Source: Rhodobacteraceae bacterium UBA6796
Lineage (GTDB): Bacteria; Pseudomonadota; Alphaproteobacteria; Rhodobacterales; Rhodobacteraceae
Length of the DNA stretch: 64,000 bases
NCBI GenBank assembly: GCA_002452815.1
Contig: DKFM01000006.1
Span: 124,001-188,000 of the forward strand
Reading direction: 5' to 3'
Numbering within the stretch: the stretch's first letter is position 1; each line of letters opens with the position of its first letter. Positions 42,010-51,075 of the stretch are shown in pieces. Under the pieces are notes generated by a model. It ran no database searches, was not told where the DNA came from, and saw only the letters and a program-made list of their open reading frames with translations. The translations under genes were made by a program, and so were the position numbers.

Positions 42010-43203
42010 TCAACCCCGTGCTTCGGCGTCGATGATCCGCGCGATCTGTGCCGCGTCGGCCTCGGTGAAGGTCAGCGGCAGGCGCAGATCCAGCAGGCCG
42101 GCAAGCACCCGGTCCGTCACCGGCAGCGATTGCGGCGCGGCATAGCGCCAGCTGTCGTAGCGCGAGGTGAACCCCGCGGGCTCCGCGGCGCCGAACCATT
42201 TCAGCTCGACCCCGCGGGCGGCGGCGCGGGCGACGAAAGCGGTAATCCGCTCGGGCGTCCATCCCGGCAGCAGGAACTGGAAGGACGAGGCGACGTAGGA
42301 TTCGGCCTGCCGGCGCGGGATCAGCCGCAGCCCCGGGGTGGCGGCGAGCCCCGCCTCGAGCCTGCGATAAAGCGCGTTCCAGCGTGCGATGCGCCCCGCC
42401 AGCGTCGGGATCTGCGGGCGCAGGATCGCGGCGCGCAGATTGTCCATCCGCCCCGAGATATTGGGTGTGTCGTATTTCAGTGCCTCGAACGCTTCGGGGC
42501 CCGGCGCGGCGCGGTGGCGCGGATACATCATGTAGCTGCCCGACAGCAGGATCATTTTCGCCATCAGCGCGGCGTCGTCCGAAACGATCAGCCCGCCCTC
42601 GCCGGAATTCATGTGCTTGTAGGTCTGCGTCGAATAGCAGCCGATCACGCCGTGGCGGCCGGACGGCACGCCCGCCCAGGCCGCGCCCATGGTATGCGCG
42701 CAATCCTCGATCACCTGCAGATCGTGTGCCTGCGCGACCTGCATCAGCGCGTCCATGTCGCAGATATGGCCGCGCATGTGGCTGAGCATCAGCACGCGTG
42801 CGCCGCTGGCGCGCGCCTTGGCGGCCAGATCGTCCATGTCGATCACCAGATCCCCGGTGATCTCCACGAAGACCGGCTGCGCGCCCAGTGCCGCGATCGC
42901 GCCGGGCACAGGCGCCAGCGTGAAGCCGTTGGTCAGCACCGCATCGCCCGGTGCCACCCCCAAGGCGCGCAACGCGCAGCCCAGGGCATAACCGCCCGAG
43001 GCCACGGCGAGGCAATAGCGCGCGCCGGTCAGGGCGGCGAATTCCTCTTCCAGCAAGGCGACCTCGCCCGCCTCGCCGGGCACGGTATTGTAGCGATGCA
43101 GCCGCCCCGAGCGCAGCACCGCAACGGCGGCGGCGATGGCGTCTTCGGCGATCGGCTCCTGCTGGGTGAAGTTGCCGGTGAAAACCTCGGGGGTATCAGT
43201 CAT
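42010..43203 (-). CDS. DegT/DnrJ/EryC1-family aminotransferase
   Basis: PLP-dependent sugar-type aminotransferase of 397 residues. Seen: the cofactor region LAVASGGYALGCALRALG, VIEDCAHTMGA (Asp contacting the pyridine nitrogen), and YSTQTYKHMNSGEGG with the Schiff-base lysine. Enzymes of the family aminate keto-sugars or inositols for surface polysaccharides, antibiotics and related compounds. No sugar-nucleotide enzymes surround it. It overlaps an MFS transporter gene by 8 bp, so the two work or are at least expressed together. Both lie between two copies of the palindromic repeat. Confidence 0.9.
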   Translation of the reverse strand: MTDTPEVFTGNFTQQEPIAEDAIAAAVAVLRSGRLHRYNTVPGEAGEVALLEEEFAALTGARYCLAVASGGYALGCALRALGVAPGDAVLTNGFTLAPVPGAIAALGAQPVFVEITGDLVIDMDDLAAKARASGARVLMLSHMRGHICDMDALMQVAQAHDLQVIEDCAHTMGAAWAGVPSGRHGVIGCYSTQTYKHMNSGEGGLIVSDDAALMAKMILLSGSYMMYPRHRAAPGPEAFEALKYDTPNISGRMDNLRAAILRPQIPTLAGRIARWNALYRRLEAGLAATPGLRLIPRRQAESYVASSFQFLLPGWTPERITAFVARAAARGVELKWFGAAEPAGFTSRYDSWRYAAPQSLPVTDRVLAGLLDLRLPLTFTEADAAQIARIIDAEARG

Positions 43204-44425
43204 CGCCCAGCCCTTTGTGACGTTGCATCAACACGACATAGATCGCCAGCGCCCCGGCCAGAACCACCGCCGCGGTCAGGAAGGCGGCATTCGGCGTGCG
43301 GACGGGGGCCGCGTCGCTCAGGAAATAGCCGAAGATCTGGGTGAAGAACAACGTCCCCGCCAGCATCGCCAGATTCATCGCCGCAGAAATACCGCCCTGC
43401 AGCGCGCCCTGCGCATCCTCGGGGACGGCGCGCGACATCAGCGCCGCCAGCATCGGATGCACGAACCCCTCGGGCGCGTGCAGCACCAGCAGCACCAGCA
43501 CCATGACGATTCCGGTGGCAAAGCCATAGCCCACGCAGGCCAGCGCCGCCACGATCAGCCCGACCAGCAGCACGCGCCGCTCACCCCAGCGGGCCACCGC
43601 CGGGCCGGTCAACGTGCCCTGCGCCACCGCCATCACGATGCCGAACCCCGCCAGCGACAAGCCGACCGTCGCCTCGGACCAGCCGAATTTTGCCATGCCC
43701 CAGAAGGCCCAGATCGCCGGATAGACGGCCGAGCCGAAGAAATAGACCGCCAGCACCGCCCCCAGAGGCAAGACCCCGGGATAGCGGCGAAAGACCGCCA
43801 GCACCCCCAGCGGGTTCGCCTCGCGCCAGCGGAAGGCGCGGCGGTTCTGCGGCGCAAGTGTCTCGGGCAGCACGAAATAGCCCCACAGAAGGTTGGCGCC
43901 CGAAATCGCCGCCGCCACCCAGAACGGCACCCGCGGGCCGAAACTGCCCAGAAGCCCGCCAAGCGCCGGCCCCAGCACGAAGCCCAGCCCAAAGGCCGCG
44001 CCCATCAGGCCAAAGGCCCGCGCGCGGCCCTCGGGCGGGGTCACATCGGCCAGATAGGCGTTGGCGATCACATAGCTCGACCCGCAGATCCCGGCGATCA
44101 CCCTTCCTGCGAACAGCCAGCCGACCGAAGGGGCGAGCGCATGAAACAGGTAATCCACCCCAAGCCCGCCAATCGCCAGCAACAACAGCGGCCGCCGCCC
44201 GAACCGATCCGACAGCGCCCCCATCAGCGGCGCGAAGGCGAATTGCGCCAGGCTGAAGGCGGCAAACATCCAGCCGCCGATGAAGGCCGCCTCGGCCAGC
44301 GTCATATGCCCCACGCTTTCGATCAGCGTGGGCAGCACCGGGATGATAAGCCCGAATCCGACCATGTCCAGAAACACGGCCATCAGGACGAATCCGGTGG
44401 CAGAGCGGCTGGCGGGGTGGGTCAT
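43196..44425 (-). CDS. MFS exporter, TetA/TCR-like
   Basis: Twelve-helix major facilitator of 409 residues. Seen: [18 protein letters not shown] in TM1, the motif A loop [14 protein letters not shown], and the motif C-like [13 protein letters not shown] in TM5, the pattern of drug/proton antiporters such as TetA and MdtG. The ATG at 44425 follows AAGGA at 8 nt. The substrate is unknown; coupling to the aminotransferase gene suggests export of an amino-modified compound, which is inference. Confidence 0.88.
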   Translation of the reverse strand: MTHPASRSATGFVLMAVFLDMVGFGLIIPVLPTLIESVGHMTLAEAAFIGGWMFAAFSLAQFAFAPLMGALSDRFGRRPLLLLAIGGLGVDYLFHALAPSVGWLFAGRVIAGICGSSYVIANAYLADVTPPEGRARAFGLMGAAFGLGFVLGPALGGLLGSFGPRVPFWVAAAISGANLLWGYFVLPETLAPQNRRAFRWREANPLGVLAVFRRYPGVLPLGAVLAVYFFGSAVYPAIWAFWGMAKFGWSEATVGLSLAGFGIVMAVAQGTLTGPAVARWGERRVLLVGLIVAALACVGYGFATGIVMVLVLLVLHAPEGFVHPMLAALMSRAVPEDAQGALQGGISAAMNLAMLAGTLFFTQIFGYFLSDAAPVRTPNAAFLTAAVVLAGALAIYVVLMQRHKGLGDD

Positions 44426-44503
44426 CGGATCTTTCCTTCTGCGCGGACGGGGGGACCGTGCAACGCTCTGGTAACGGCGCCACGACACCCCGCTAAAACC
44501 GAC

Positions 44504-44542
44504 GGGCTTCTTCTTGGGTCAAATACTCACGCTGCGGCCCGG
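44504..44542. repeat. Half copy of the dispersed palindrome
   Basis: GGGCTTCTTCTTGGGTCAAA followed by TACTCACGCTGCGGCCCGG matches one arm of copy 4 (the CTTCTTCTTGGCATAAATACTCA arm, with substitutions); the second arm is missing. It lies in the 126-bp gap between the MFS gene and the phosphatase gene. Confidence 0.55.
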
Positions 44543-44551
44543 ACAGGCGGC

Positions 44552-45220
44552 TCAGCCGGGCAGCAGAGCGGCGGCCAGACCGGGCAGGTCATCGTAATGA
44601 TCCAACAGCGCCTCGGGGGCAAGCCGGGCGATGCCGCGCCCTTCCGGCCCGAAGGTGACCAGAACGCTGGCCACGCCCGCCGCGCGCGCGGTTTCGCGGT
44701 CGGTCCCCGTGTCGCCAATGAGGATCGAGCGCGCGACACTGCCACCCACGCCCGCCACCGCGGCGGCATAGGGCGCGGGGTCGGGCTTGCGGGTGGGCAG
44801 CGTATCGGCCCCGATCAGCGCGCCGAACAGCGGCGCGATCCCCAGCCGCGCCACCAGTTCGCGCGCCAGCCCCTCGGGCTTGTTGGTGCAGATCGCGGTG
44901 GCAAAACCCTGCGCGCGCAAGGCCTCGACCGCCGCCACCGCGCCGGGATAAAGCCGCGTATGGGTGTCGATATTCTCGCCGTAATAACGCAGCAGCACCG
45001 CGTAATCGGCTTCGGTCAGCGTCTCGGCCTGCGGATGACCGAGCCGGGTATAGCCCGCCCGCAGCATCGCCCGCCCGCCATGAAAGGCGATCAGCGCATC
45101 ATCGACCGGGTCCAGCACCGCGCCCAGACCGCGCGCCACGAAACAGGCGTTCGCCGCCGCGATCAGATCGCCCGAGGTATCGGCCAGCGTGCCGTCCAGA
45201 TCGAAAACCACCGTGCGCAT
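44552..45220 (-). CDS. gph: Phosphoglycolate phosphatase-type HAD hydrolase
   Basis: HAD-superfamily phosphatase of 222 residues with the four motifs: VVFDLDGTLADT (nucleophile Asp), ICTNKPEG, the lysine in TLPTRKPDPAPY, and ILIGDTGTDRETAR. The cap domain is inserted after motif I. Gph removes 2-phosphoglycolate, made by Rubisco oxygenation and DNA repair; other HAD substrates are possible. The ATG at 45220 follows AGGGA. It is divergent from glmU. Confidence 0.88.
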   Translation of the reverse strand: MRTVVFDLDGTLADTSGDLIAAANACFVARGLGAVLDPVDDALIAFHGGRAMLRAGYTRLGHPQAETLTEADYAVLLRYYGENIDTHTRLYPGAVAAVEALRAQGFATAICTNKPEGLARELVARLGIAPLFGALIGADTLPTRKPDPAPYAAAVAGVGGSVARSILIGDTGTDRETARAAGVASVLVTFGPEGRGIARLAPEALLDHYDDLPGLAAALLPG

Positions 45221-45336
45221 CGCGTCCCTGCCTTCCCGTCGCCTGTTACGACCCCGAAAGATAGCGTGAACGCGCTCCCCTTGCGGCCAGATATGGTATG
45301 GGTAAAACGAAGGCGCGCAGAAGAAAAGGCACCCTG

Positions 45337-46683
45337 ATGGCGATCGCACTCCTCGTTCTGGCCGCTGGCCAAGGCACCCGCATGAATTCCGACCTGCCCA
45401 AGGTGCTGCACCGGCTGGGGGCGGCGCCGCTGGTGGCGCATGCGCTGGCCGCCGGGCGCGCGCTCGACCCCGAGCGGGTCGTCGTCGTCGCGGGCCACGG
45501 CGCCGAGGCGGTCAGCAAGGCGGTCGCCAAACTCGACCCCGACGCGCAGATCGCGCTGCAAGGCGAACAACTGGGCACCGGGCATGCGGTGGCGCAGGCC
45601 CTGCCGCTGCTGGCGGGGTTCGAGGGCCGGGTGATCGTGCTGTACGGCGACACGCCCTTCATCCGCCCCGAGACGCTGGAAGCGCTGTCTCAAAGCCCCG
45701 CCGATGTCACCGTTCTGGGGTTCGAGGCCGCCGATCCGGGCCGCTATGGCCGCCTGATCGCGCGCGGGCGCGATCTGGACCGGATCGTCGAATTCAAGGA
45801 CGCAAAGGATGAAGAACGCACCATAACCCTTTGCAATTCCGGCGTGATCGCCTGCGACGCGGCACTGCTGGCCGACCTGGTGGGGGGCCTGAGCAATGAC
45901 AATGCGGCGGGCGAATACTACCTGACCGACATCGTGGCCGCCGCCCGCGCGCGGGGCCTGTCGGCCGAGGTCGTCACCTGCCCCGAGGCGGAAACGCTGG
46001 GCATCAACACCCGCGCCGAACTGGCCCGCGCCGAGGCGCTGTTCCAGACCCGCGCGCGCACCGAAGCGCTGGAAAACGGGGTGACCATGGTCGATCCGGC
46101 CACCGTCTATTTCGCGCTCGACACCTATCTGGGCCGCGATGTGGTGATCGGCCCGCATGTCGTCTTCGGCCCCGATGTGACCATTGAATCGGGGGCCGAG
46201 ATCGCCGCCTTCTGCCATCTGGAAGGCTGCCACATCTCGCGCGGGGCCACCGTCGGCCCCTTCGCCCGGCTGCGGCCCGGCGCCGAGCTGGCCGAGGATG
46301 TGCATATCGGCAATTTCGTCGAGGTGAAGAACTCGATCCTGGGCGAAGGCGTCAAGGTCGGGCACCTGACCTATCTGGGCGACGCCGATGTGGGCGAGGG
46401 CACGAATATCGGCGCGGGCACGGTGACCTGCAATTACGACGGCGTGTTCAAGCACCGCACCACGATTGGCGCCAATGCCTTCATCGGTTCGGATACGATG
46501 CTGGTGGCGCCGGTCACGGTGGGCGACGGGGCGCTGACCGCCTCGGGCTCGACCATCACCGAGGATGTGCCTGCGGGCGCCGTGGCCTTGGGCCGCGCCA
46601 AGCAGGTGACCAAGCCGGGCCTTGCGGTGAAACTGTTCGAGATGCTCCGGGCCAAGAAGGCCGCTATCAAGAAGGGCGCGTAA
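45337..46683 (+). CDS. glmU: GlmU: GlcN-1-P acetyltransferase / GlcNAc-1-P uridyltransferase
   Basis: Bifunctional enzyme making UDP-GlcNAc for peptidoglycan and lipopolysaccharide, 448 residues. The N-terminal uridyltransferase shows LAAGQGTRMNSDLPKVLH and VLYGDTPF; from about 240 the left-handed beta helix hexapeptides begin (VVIGPHVVFGPDVTIE), with the acetyltransferase residues in VEVKNS, YLGDADVGEGTNIGAG and NYDG. The ATG at 45337 has AAGG 7 nt upstream. glmS starts at the base after its stop. Confidence 0.97.
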   Translation: MAIALLVLAAGQGTRMNSDLPKVLHRLGAAPLVAHALAAGRALDPERVVVVAGHGAEAVSKAVAKLDPDAQIALQGEQLGTGHAVAQALPLLAGFEGRVIVLYGDTPFIRPETLEALSQSPADVTVLGFEAADPGRYGRLIARGRDLDRIVEFKDAKDEERTITLCNSGVIACDAALLADLVGGLSNDNAAGEYYLTDIVAAARARGLSAEVVTCPEAETLGINTRAELARAEALFQTRARTEALENGVTMVDPATVYFALDTYLGRDVVIGPHVVFGPDVTIESGAEIAAFCHLEGCHISRGATVGPFARLRPGAELAEDVHIGNFVEVKNSILGEGVKVGHLTYLGDADVGEGTNIGAGTVTCNYDGVFKHRTTIGANAFIGSDTMLVAPVTVGDGALTASGSTITEDVPAGAVALGRAKQVTKPGLAVKLFEMLRAKKAAIKKGA

Positions 46684-48498
46684 ATGTGTGGAATTATTGG
46701 TGTTCTGGGAACGCACGAAGTCGCGCCCCTGCTGGTCGAAAGCCTGAAGCGGCTGGAATATCGCGGCTATGACAGTGCGGGCATTGCCACCGTCAACGCC
46801 GGTCGGCTGGACCGTCGGCGCGCGGTGGGCAAGCTGGTGAACCTGTCCGACCTGCTGGTGCATGACCCTCTGGCGGGCAAGGCGGGGATTGGCCACACCC
46901 GCTGGGCGACGCATGGCGCGGCGACCACGGGCAATGCGCATCCGCACCGCTCGGGGCCGGTGGCCGTGGTGCATAACGGCATCATCGAGAATTTCCGCGA
47001 GCTGCGCGCCGAACTGTCGCAAGCCGGGCTGATGCCCGAGACCGAAACCGACACCGAAACCGTCGTCCTGCTGACCCGGATGTTCATGGATCAGGGCCTG
47101 CCCCCGCGCGAGGCTGCCGTCGCCACGCTGGCCAAGCTGGAGGGCGCCTTCGCGCTGCTGTGGCTGTTCGAGGGCGAAGACGATCTGCTGATCGCCGCGC
47201 GCAAGGGCAGCCCGCTGGCCATCGGCCACGGCACGGGCGAGATGTTCGTGGGCTCGGACGCGATCGCGCTGGCGCCGCTGACCGACCGCATCACCTATCT
47301 GGCCGAGGGCGATCATGCCTTCGTCACCCGTGCGGGCGCCGAGATCTTCGACGCCGAGGGCCGCCGCGCCAACCGCGAAGAGGTCAAGATCGACCTTGGC
47401 CAGACCCGGGTCGAAAAGGCCGGCTACAAGCATTTCATGGCCAAGGAAATCGCCGAACAGCCGGTGGTTCTGGGCGATGCGCTGCGCCATTACCTGCAGG
47501 GCGACGGGTTGAACCTGCCGGCCGAGCTGGATTTCACCAATCTCGACCGGCTGACGCTGGTCGCCTGCGGCACGGCGTTCTATGCCTGTTCGGTGGCGAA
47601 ATACTGGTTCGAGGCGCTGGCGGGCCTGCCCTGCGAAATCGACGTGGCCTCGGAATTCCGCTACCGCGAGCCGCCGCTGCCGCGCCAAAGCTTCGCGATC
47701 TTCGTCAGCCAGTCGGGCGAAACCGCCGACACCCTGGCCGCGCTGCGCTATTGCCATGAAAAGGTTTCGAAAACCGTGGCCGTGGTGAATGTGCCGACCT
47801 CGTCCATCGCGCGCGAATGCGACGTGGCGCTGCCGATCCTTGCGGGGATCGAGGTGGGCGTGGCCTCGACCAAGGCCTTCACCTGCCAGCTGCTGGTGCT
47901 GGCGGCGATGGCGCTGAAGGCGGGCGTCGACCGTGGCCATATCGCGCCGGCCGCCCTGGCCGGGCATCTGGCCACGCTGCGCGCGCTGCCCGGGCTGATG
48001 AATGCAGCGCTTGGCACTTCGGATCAGATCGAAAAGCTGGCCGAGCGGCTGGCCGAGGCGCAGGACATTCTGTTCCTGGGCCGGGGTGCGATGTTCCCGC
48101 TGGCGCTGGAAGGCGCGCTGAAACTCAAGGAAATCAGCTATATCCACGCCGAAGGCTATGCCTCGGGCGAGCTGAAACACGGGCCGATTGCGCTGATCGA
48201 CCGGCAGGTGCCGGTGATCGTTCTGGCGCCGCACGACCGGCTGTTCGACAAGACCGTGTCCAACATGCAAGAGGTGATGGCGCGCCACGGTCAGGTTCTG
48301 CTGATTTCGGACGGCAAGGGGCTGACCACGGCGTCCGAGGGCACCTGGGCCACGCTGAAAATGCCCGAGGTGGTCGAGCCCTTCGCGCCGATCCTTTACG
48401 CGCTGCCCGCGCAATTGCTGGCCTATCACACCGCCGTCGCCAAGGGCACCGATGTGGACCAGCCGCGCAATCTGGCAAAATCCGTGACGGTGGAGTGA
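46684..48498 (+). CDS. glmS: Glutamine--fructose-6-phosphate aminotransferase
   Basis: Makes glucosamine-6-phosphate from fructose-6-phosphate and glutamine, 604 residues. The N-terminal glutaminase begins with MCGIIGVLG, where Cys2 is the nucleophile after Met removal, then RGYDSAGIAT and HTRWATHG. Two SIS isomerase domains follow, with CGTAFYAC, SQSGETADTL, STKAFTCQ, LKLKEISYIHAEGYASGELKHG shortened here to KEISYIHAEGYASGE, and the C-terminal AKSVTVE. It directly follows glmU and its TGA overlaps the next ATG (TGATG). Confidence 0.98.
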   Translation: MCGIIGVLGTHEVAPLLVESLKRLEYRGYDSAGIATVNAGRLDRRRAVGKLVNLSDLLVHDPLAGKAGIGHTRWATHGAATTGNAHPHRSGPVAVVHNGIIENFRELRAELSQAGLMPETETDTETVVLLTRMFMDQGLPPREAAVATLAKLEGAFALLWLFEGEDDLLIAARKGSPLAIGHGTGEMFVGSDAIALAPLTDRITYLAEGDHAFVTRAGAEIFDAEGRRANREEVKIDLGQTRVEKAGYKHFMAKEIAEQPVVLGDALRHYLQGDGLNLPAELDFTNLDRLTLVACGTAFYACSVAKYWFEALAGLPCEIDVASEFRYREPPLPRQSFAIFVSQSGETADTLAALRYCHEKVSKTVAVVNVPTSSIARECDVALPILAGIEVGVASTKAFTCQLLVLAAMALKAGVDRGHIAPAALAGHLATLRALPGLMNAALGTSDQIEKLAERLAEAQDILFLGRGAMFPLALEGALKLKEISYIHAEGYASGELKHGPIALIDRQVPVIVLAPHDRLFDKTVSNMQEVMARHGQVLLISDGKGLTTASEGTWATLKMPEVVEPFAPILYALPAQLLAYHTAVAKGTDVDQPRNLAKSVTVE

Positions 48499-49331
48499 TG
48501 GGGCGCACCCGCAAATCCCGGATCATCACCGCCGAGGACCGCCCCCTGACCGAGGCCGAGGCCGAACTGGCCGCCGAAGCCCGTGCCTATGCCGAAAGCG
48601 ACGCGGAATACGAGCAATACCACGAGCCCGAGGCCGAAGAGGACCTTGGCCCCCCGCCCTCGGTCGCCGATGCGATTGCCGCGCTTGAATGCTGCGGCGA
48701 TGCGGACAAGGCCGCCGGGGCCGCGGCCTATCACAAGCTGCCGCGCCGGTATCTGGGCGTGCCGGTGCCGCTGATCGAGGACATGGCGCGGCTGTGGCGC
48801 GCGCAATCCACGCTGGACGAACGGCTGGCACTGGCCGCGGGCCTTTGGGACAGCGACATCCATGAAGCACGGGTGGCCGCCACGAAACTGCTGGCGCAGG
48901 CGCGTATCCGCCCCGATCAGGCGGTCTGGGATCTGATCTGCACCTGGGTGCCCGATTTCGACGGCTGGGCGCTGGCCGATCACGCGTGCAAGGCGGGCGA
49001 AAAGCGGCTGCAGGCCGATCCCGCGCGGATCGAGACAGTGGCGGGCTGGGTGCAGTCCGATCACCTCTGGACGCGGCGCGCGGCGCTGGTCATCACCCTG
49101 CCCTGGACCAAGCAAAACCACCCGTCAGAGGCCGACCGCGCGATCCGCGCCCGGGTTCTGGGCTGGTGCGCGGAGCTGGCACAAAGCCCCGAGTGGTTCT
49201 TGCAAAAGGCGGTGGCCTGGTGGCTGCGCGATCTGTCCAAACACGACCCGCAGGCGGTGCGCGACTGGCTGGCCGCGCATGGCGACAGCCTCAAGCCCTT
49301 TGCCCGCAAGGAAGCGTCCAGATACCTGTGA
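48498..49331 (+). CDS. DNA alkylation repair enzyme, AlkD-like
   Basis: A 277-residue protein whose C-terminal 220 residues form the HEAT-like repeat superhelix of the AlkC/AlkD family, base-excision glycosylases for alkylated purines. Seen: LGVPVPLIEDMARLWR, HEARVAATKLLAQ, VQSDHLWTRRAALVITLPW and WFLQKAVAWWLRDLSKHDP, with the Trp, Asp and Arg positions usual in AlkD. The first 55 residues are an acidic Glu/Ala-rich extension. Its ATG overlaps the glmS stop, so it is translated with the amino-sugar genes, an odd partner for a repair enzyme. It ends 4 bp from the convergent cytochrome gene. Confidence 0.88.
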   Translation: MGRTRKSRIITAEDRPLTEAEAELAAEARAYAESDAEYEQYHEPEAEEDLGPPPSVADAIAALECCGDADKAAGAAAYHKLPRRYLGVPVPLIEDMARLWRAQSTLDERLALAAGLWDSDIHEARVAATKLLAQARIRPDQAVWDLICTWVPDFDGWALADHACKAGEKRLQADPARIETVAGWVQSDHLWTRRAALVITLPWTKQNHPSEADRAIRARVLGWCAELAQSPEWFLQKAVAWWLRDLSKHDPQAVRDWLAAHGDSLKPFARKEASRYL

Positions 49332-49335
49332 GGGA

Positions 49336-49740
49336 TCAGAAAATCCCGTTGGCCTTCTGGACTTCGCGAATATAGATCGTGATCAGGCGCGCGTCTTCCT
49401 CGGTGAAGCCCGCAACCGGCGGCATATCCCCGAAGCGCCAATGATGGGCCTGGGCGCCGCGCAACGGCGCGAAATAGAACGCCGCATCGCCATGATGGCC
49501 GGGTTCATAGATCTTGTGAATCAGTGGCGGGCCCGCCATGTCGTTGCCCGCCCCCGCGGTGCCATGGCAGGACGCGCATTTCGCATCGAAGCGCGCCGCC
49601 CCGCGGATCGCCTCGGGCGACAGATCGGGAACCACCACAGGGACCATCTTGCCCCCGGGATGGGTGGCCCCGGCAGCACCTGCGATCAGCGTCACAGCCA
49701 GCGTCAGCCCGGTCAGGGTCAGGCCAGTCAGTGTTTTCAT
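49336..49740 (-). CDS. Small c-type cytochrome
   Basis: An exported single-heme cytochrome c of 134 residues. A signal peptide of about 25 residues precedes the mature protein; the heme site is CASCH, and a methionine ligand is likely in GDMPPVAGFTEEDA. The layout is that of class I cytochromes c5/c550-like domains. GAGGAGG precedes the ATG. It starts 9 bp after the glutamine amidotransferase gene and is probably co-transcribed with it. Its electron partners are unknown. Confidence 0.9.
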   Translation of the reverse strand: MKTLTGLTLTGLTLAVTLIAGAAGATHPGGKMVPVVVPDLSPEAIRGAARFDAKCASCHGTAGAGNDMAGPPLIHKIYEPGHHGDAAFYFAPLRGAQAHHWRFGDMPPVAGFTEEDARLITIYIREVQKANGIF

Positions 49741-49749
49741 AATCCCTCC

Positions 49750-50523
49750 TCAGGCGACCTTGACGCCGCCACGCTTTTTCAAGGCCCAGTCGCGCACCGC
49801 CTGCCCGAAGGCCTGAAACAGCGGGCGCGAGACCGGGTCGGCCTCGGCGTTCCATTCCGGGTGCCATTGCACCGACAGGGTGAAGCCCGGCGCATCGCGC
49901 ACATAAATCGCCTCGGGCGTGCCATCCTCGGCCCGGCCCTCGATCACGATGCGCGGCCCGGGCTGGCAAATCCCCTGCCCGTGCAGCGTGTTGGTCATCA
50001 CCTCGGTTGCGCCGAACAGCTGGGCGAACCGTCCGCCCGGCTCCAGCAGCACCTTGTGCCGCAGGGCGAAGGCTTCTTCCAGCGTGCCCTCGGGCGGCAT
50101 CCGGTGGTTCATCCGGCCCGGCAATTCACGGATCTCGGGATAGAGCGAGCCGCCCATCGCCACGTTCACCTCTTGAAAACCGCGGCAGATGCCAAAGAAC
50201 GGCTGGCCGCTTTCGACACAGGCGCGCACCAGCGGCAGGGTGATCGCATCGCGGGCGCGGTCGAAGGTGCCGTGCTTGTCGGTCTCGACCTCGCCATATT
50301 CCTCGGGGTGGACATTGGGCCGCCCGCCGGTCAGCAGAAAGCCGTCGCACACCTCCATCAATTCCTGAACCGAGACATAGCTCGGATCGGCCGGGATCAG
50401 CAGCGGGATGCAATCGGCCACATGGCTGACCGCCTCGGAATTGATCTGACCGCCCTCATGCACCGGGTAGCGATCGTTCACGAGGCCGCGGTTGCCGATA
50501 ATGCCAACGACTGGTCTGGTCAT
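49750..50523 (-). CDS. Class I glutamine amidotransferase, gamma-glutamyl-GABA hydrolase-like
   Basis: A 257-residue protein of the peptidase C26 / PuuD family. The catalytic triad is visible: Cys in FFGICRGFQEVN and the His-Glu pair in SVQWHPEWN. It starts TRPVVGIIGNRG and has LLTGGRPNVHPEEYG, as in the family. PuuD releases GABA from gamma-glutamyl-GABA in putrescine breakdown; no other puu genes are nearby, so the substrate is uncertain. The ATG at 50523 has GGAG 6 nt upstream and is preferred to one 18 nt earlier. Confidence 0.87.
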   Translation of the reverse strand: MTRPVVGIIGNRGLVNDRYPVHEGGQINSEAVSHVADCIPLLIPADPSYVSVQELMEVCDGFLLTGGRPNVHPEEYGEVETDKHGTFDRARDAITLPLVRACVESGQPFFGICRGFQEVNVAMGGSLYPEIRELPGRMNHRMPPEGTLEEAFALRHKVLLEPGGRFAQLFGATEVMTNTLHGQGICQPGPRIVIEGRAEDGTPEAIYVRDAPGFTLSVQWHPEWNAEADPVSRPLFQAFGQAVRDWALKKRGGVKVA

Positions 50524-50649
50524 GCAGATCTCCTTTGCCAATCAAGCTAGGACAGTCTGCGCACGGACGAAAGCCCCCCGGATGCGCAGGCGCTGTGCAT
50601 GAGCGCGCGCAGGGGGGACACAGCCCCCTGCCCGGCGACCAGAGCGGAC

Positions 50650-51075
50650 TCAGGCCTCGCCGATCAGCCCCACGGCGGCAATCCCCGCAAGCGCCGCCTC
50701 GGCGTCGTTGTCCGACGTGTCGCCGGTCACACCGACCGCGCCGATCATCCGGCCCGCCGCATCGCGCACCAGCACGCCGCCCGGCACCGGCAGAACCTGC
50801 CCGCCAAAGGCACCGTTGAGCGCCGCCATGAAATAGGGCTGCGCCTCGGCCCGCGCCATCTGCGCCCGACCGCCCATGCCCAGCATCACCGCACCATAGG
50901 CCTTGGCGCGGGCAATCTCGAACCGGCCCGCGCTGGCACCGTCGGCCCGCGAAAAGGCGATCGGGTGCCCCCCCGCATCCAGCACGACGGTCGACAGCGG
51001 TTTCCAGCCGCGCTCGGTGCCATGGTGGCGCACGGCGGCCATGATCATGTTGGCAGCTTCCAGTGTGATCGTCAT
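50650..51075 (-). CDS. GlcG/HbpS family protein
   Basis: A 141-residue heme-degrading/HbpS-GlcG fold protein. Seen: VVLDAGGHPIAFSRADGAS, the alternating beta-alpha pattern, and GGVLVRDAAGRMIGAVGVTGD, where PGGVLV and GAVGVTGD are typical. Its start overlaps the malate synthase stop by one base. In E. coli glcG also lies beside glcB in the glycolate operon, so a link to glycolate/glyoxylate use is likely, though the biochemical role is unclear. Confidence 0.88.
   Translation of the reverse strand: MTITLEAANMIMAAVRHHGTERGWKPLSTVVLDAGGHPIAFSRADGASAGRFEIARAKAYGAVMLGMGGRAQMARAEAQPYFMAALNGAFGGQVLPVPGGVLVRDAAGRMIGAVGVTGDTSDNDAEAALAGIAAVGLIGEA

Noticed and set aside
45163..48429. A 1088-residue minus-strand open frame covering glmU and glmS.
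   Set aside because: Both plus-strand genes are unmistakable; the frame has the composition of an antisense shadow.
50610..50630. CAGGGGG/CCCCCTG inverted repeat after the GlcG-like gene as a terminator.
   Set aside because: The stem is only 7 bp and no T-run follows on either strand.
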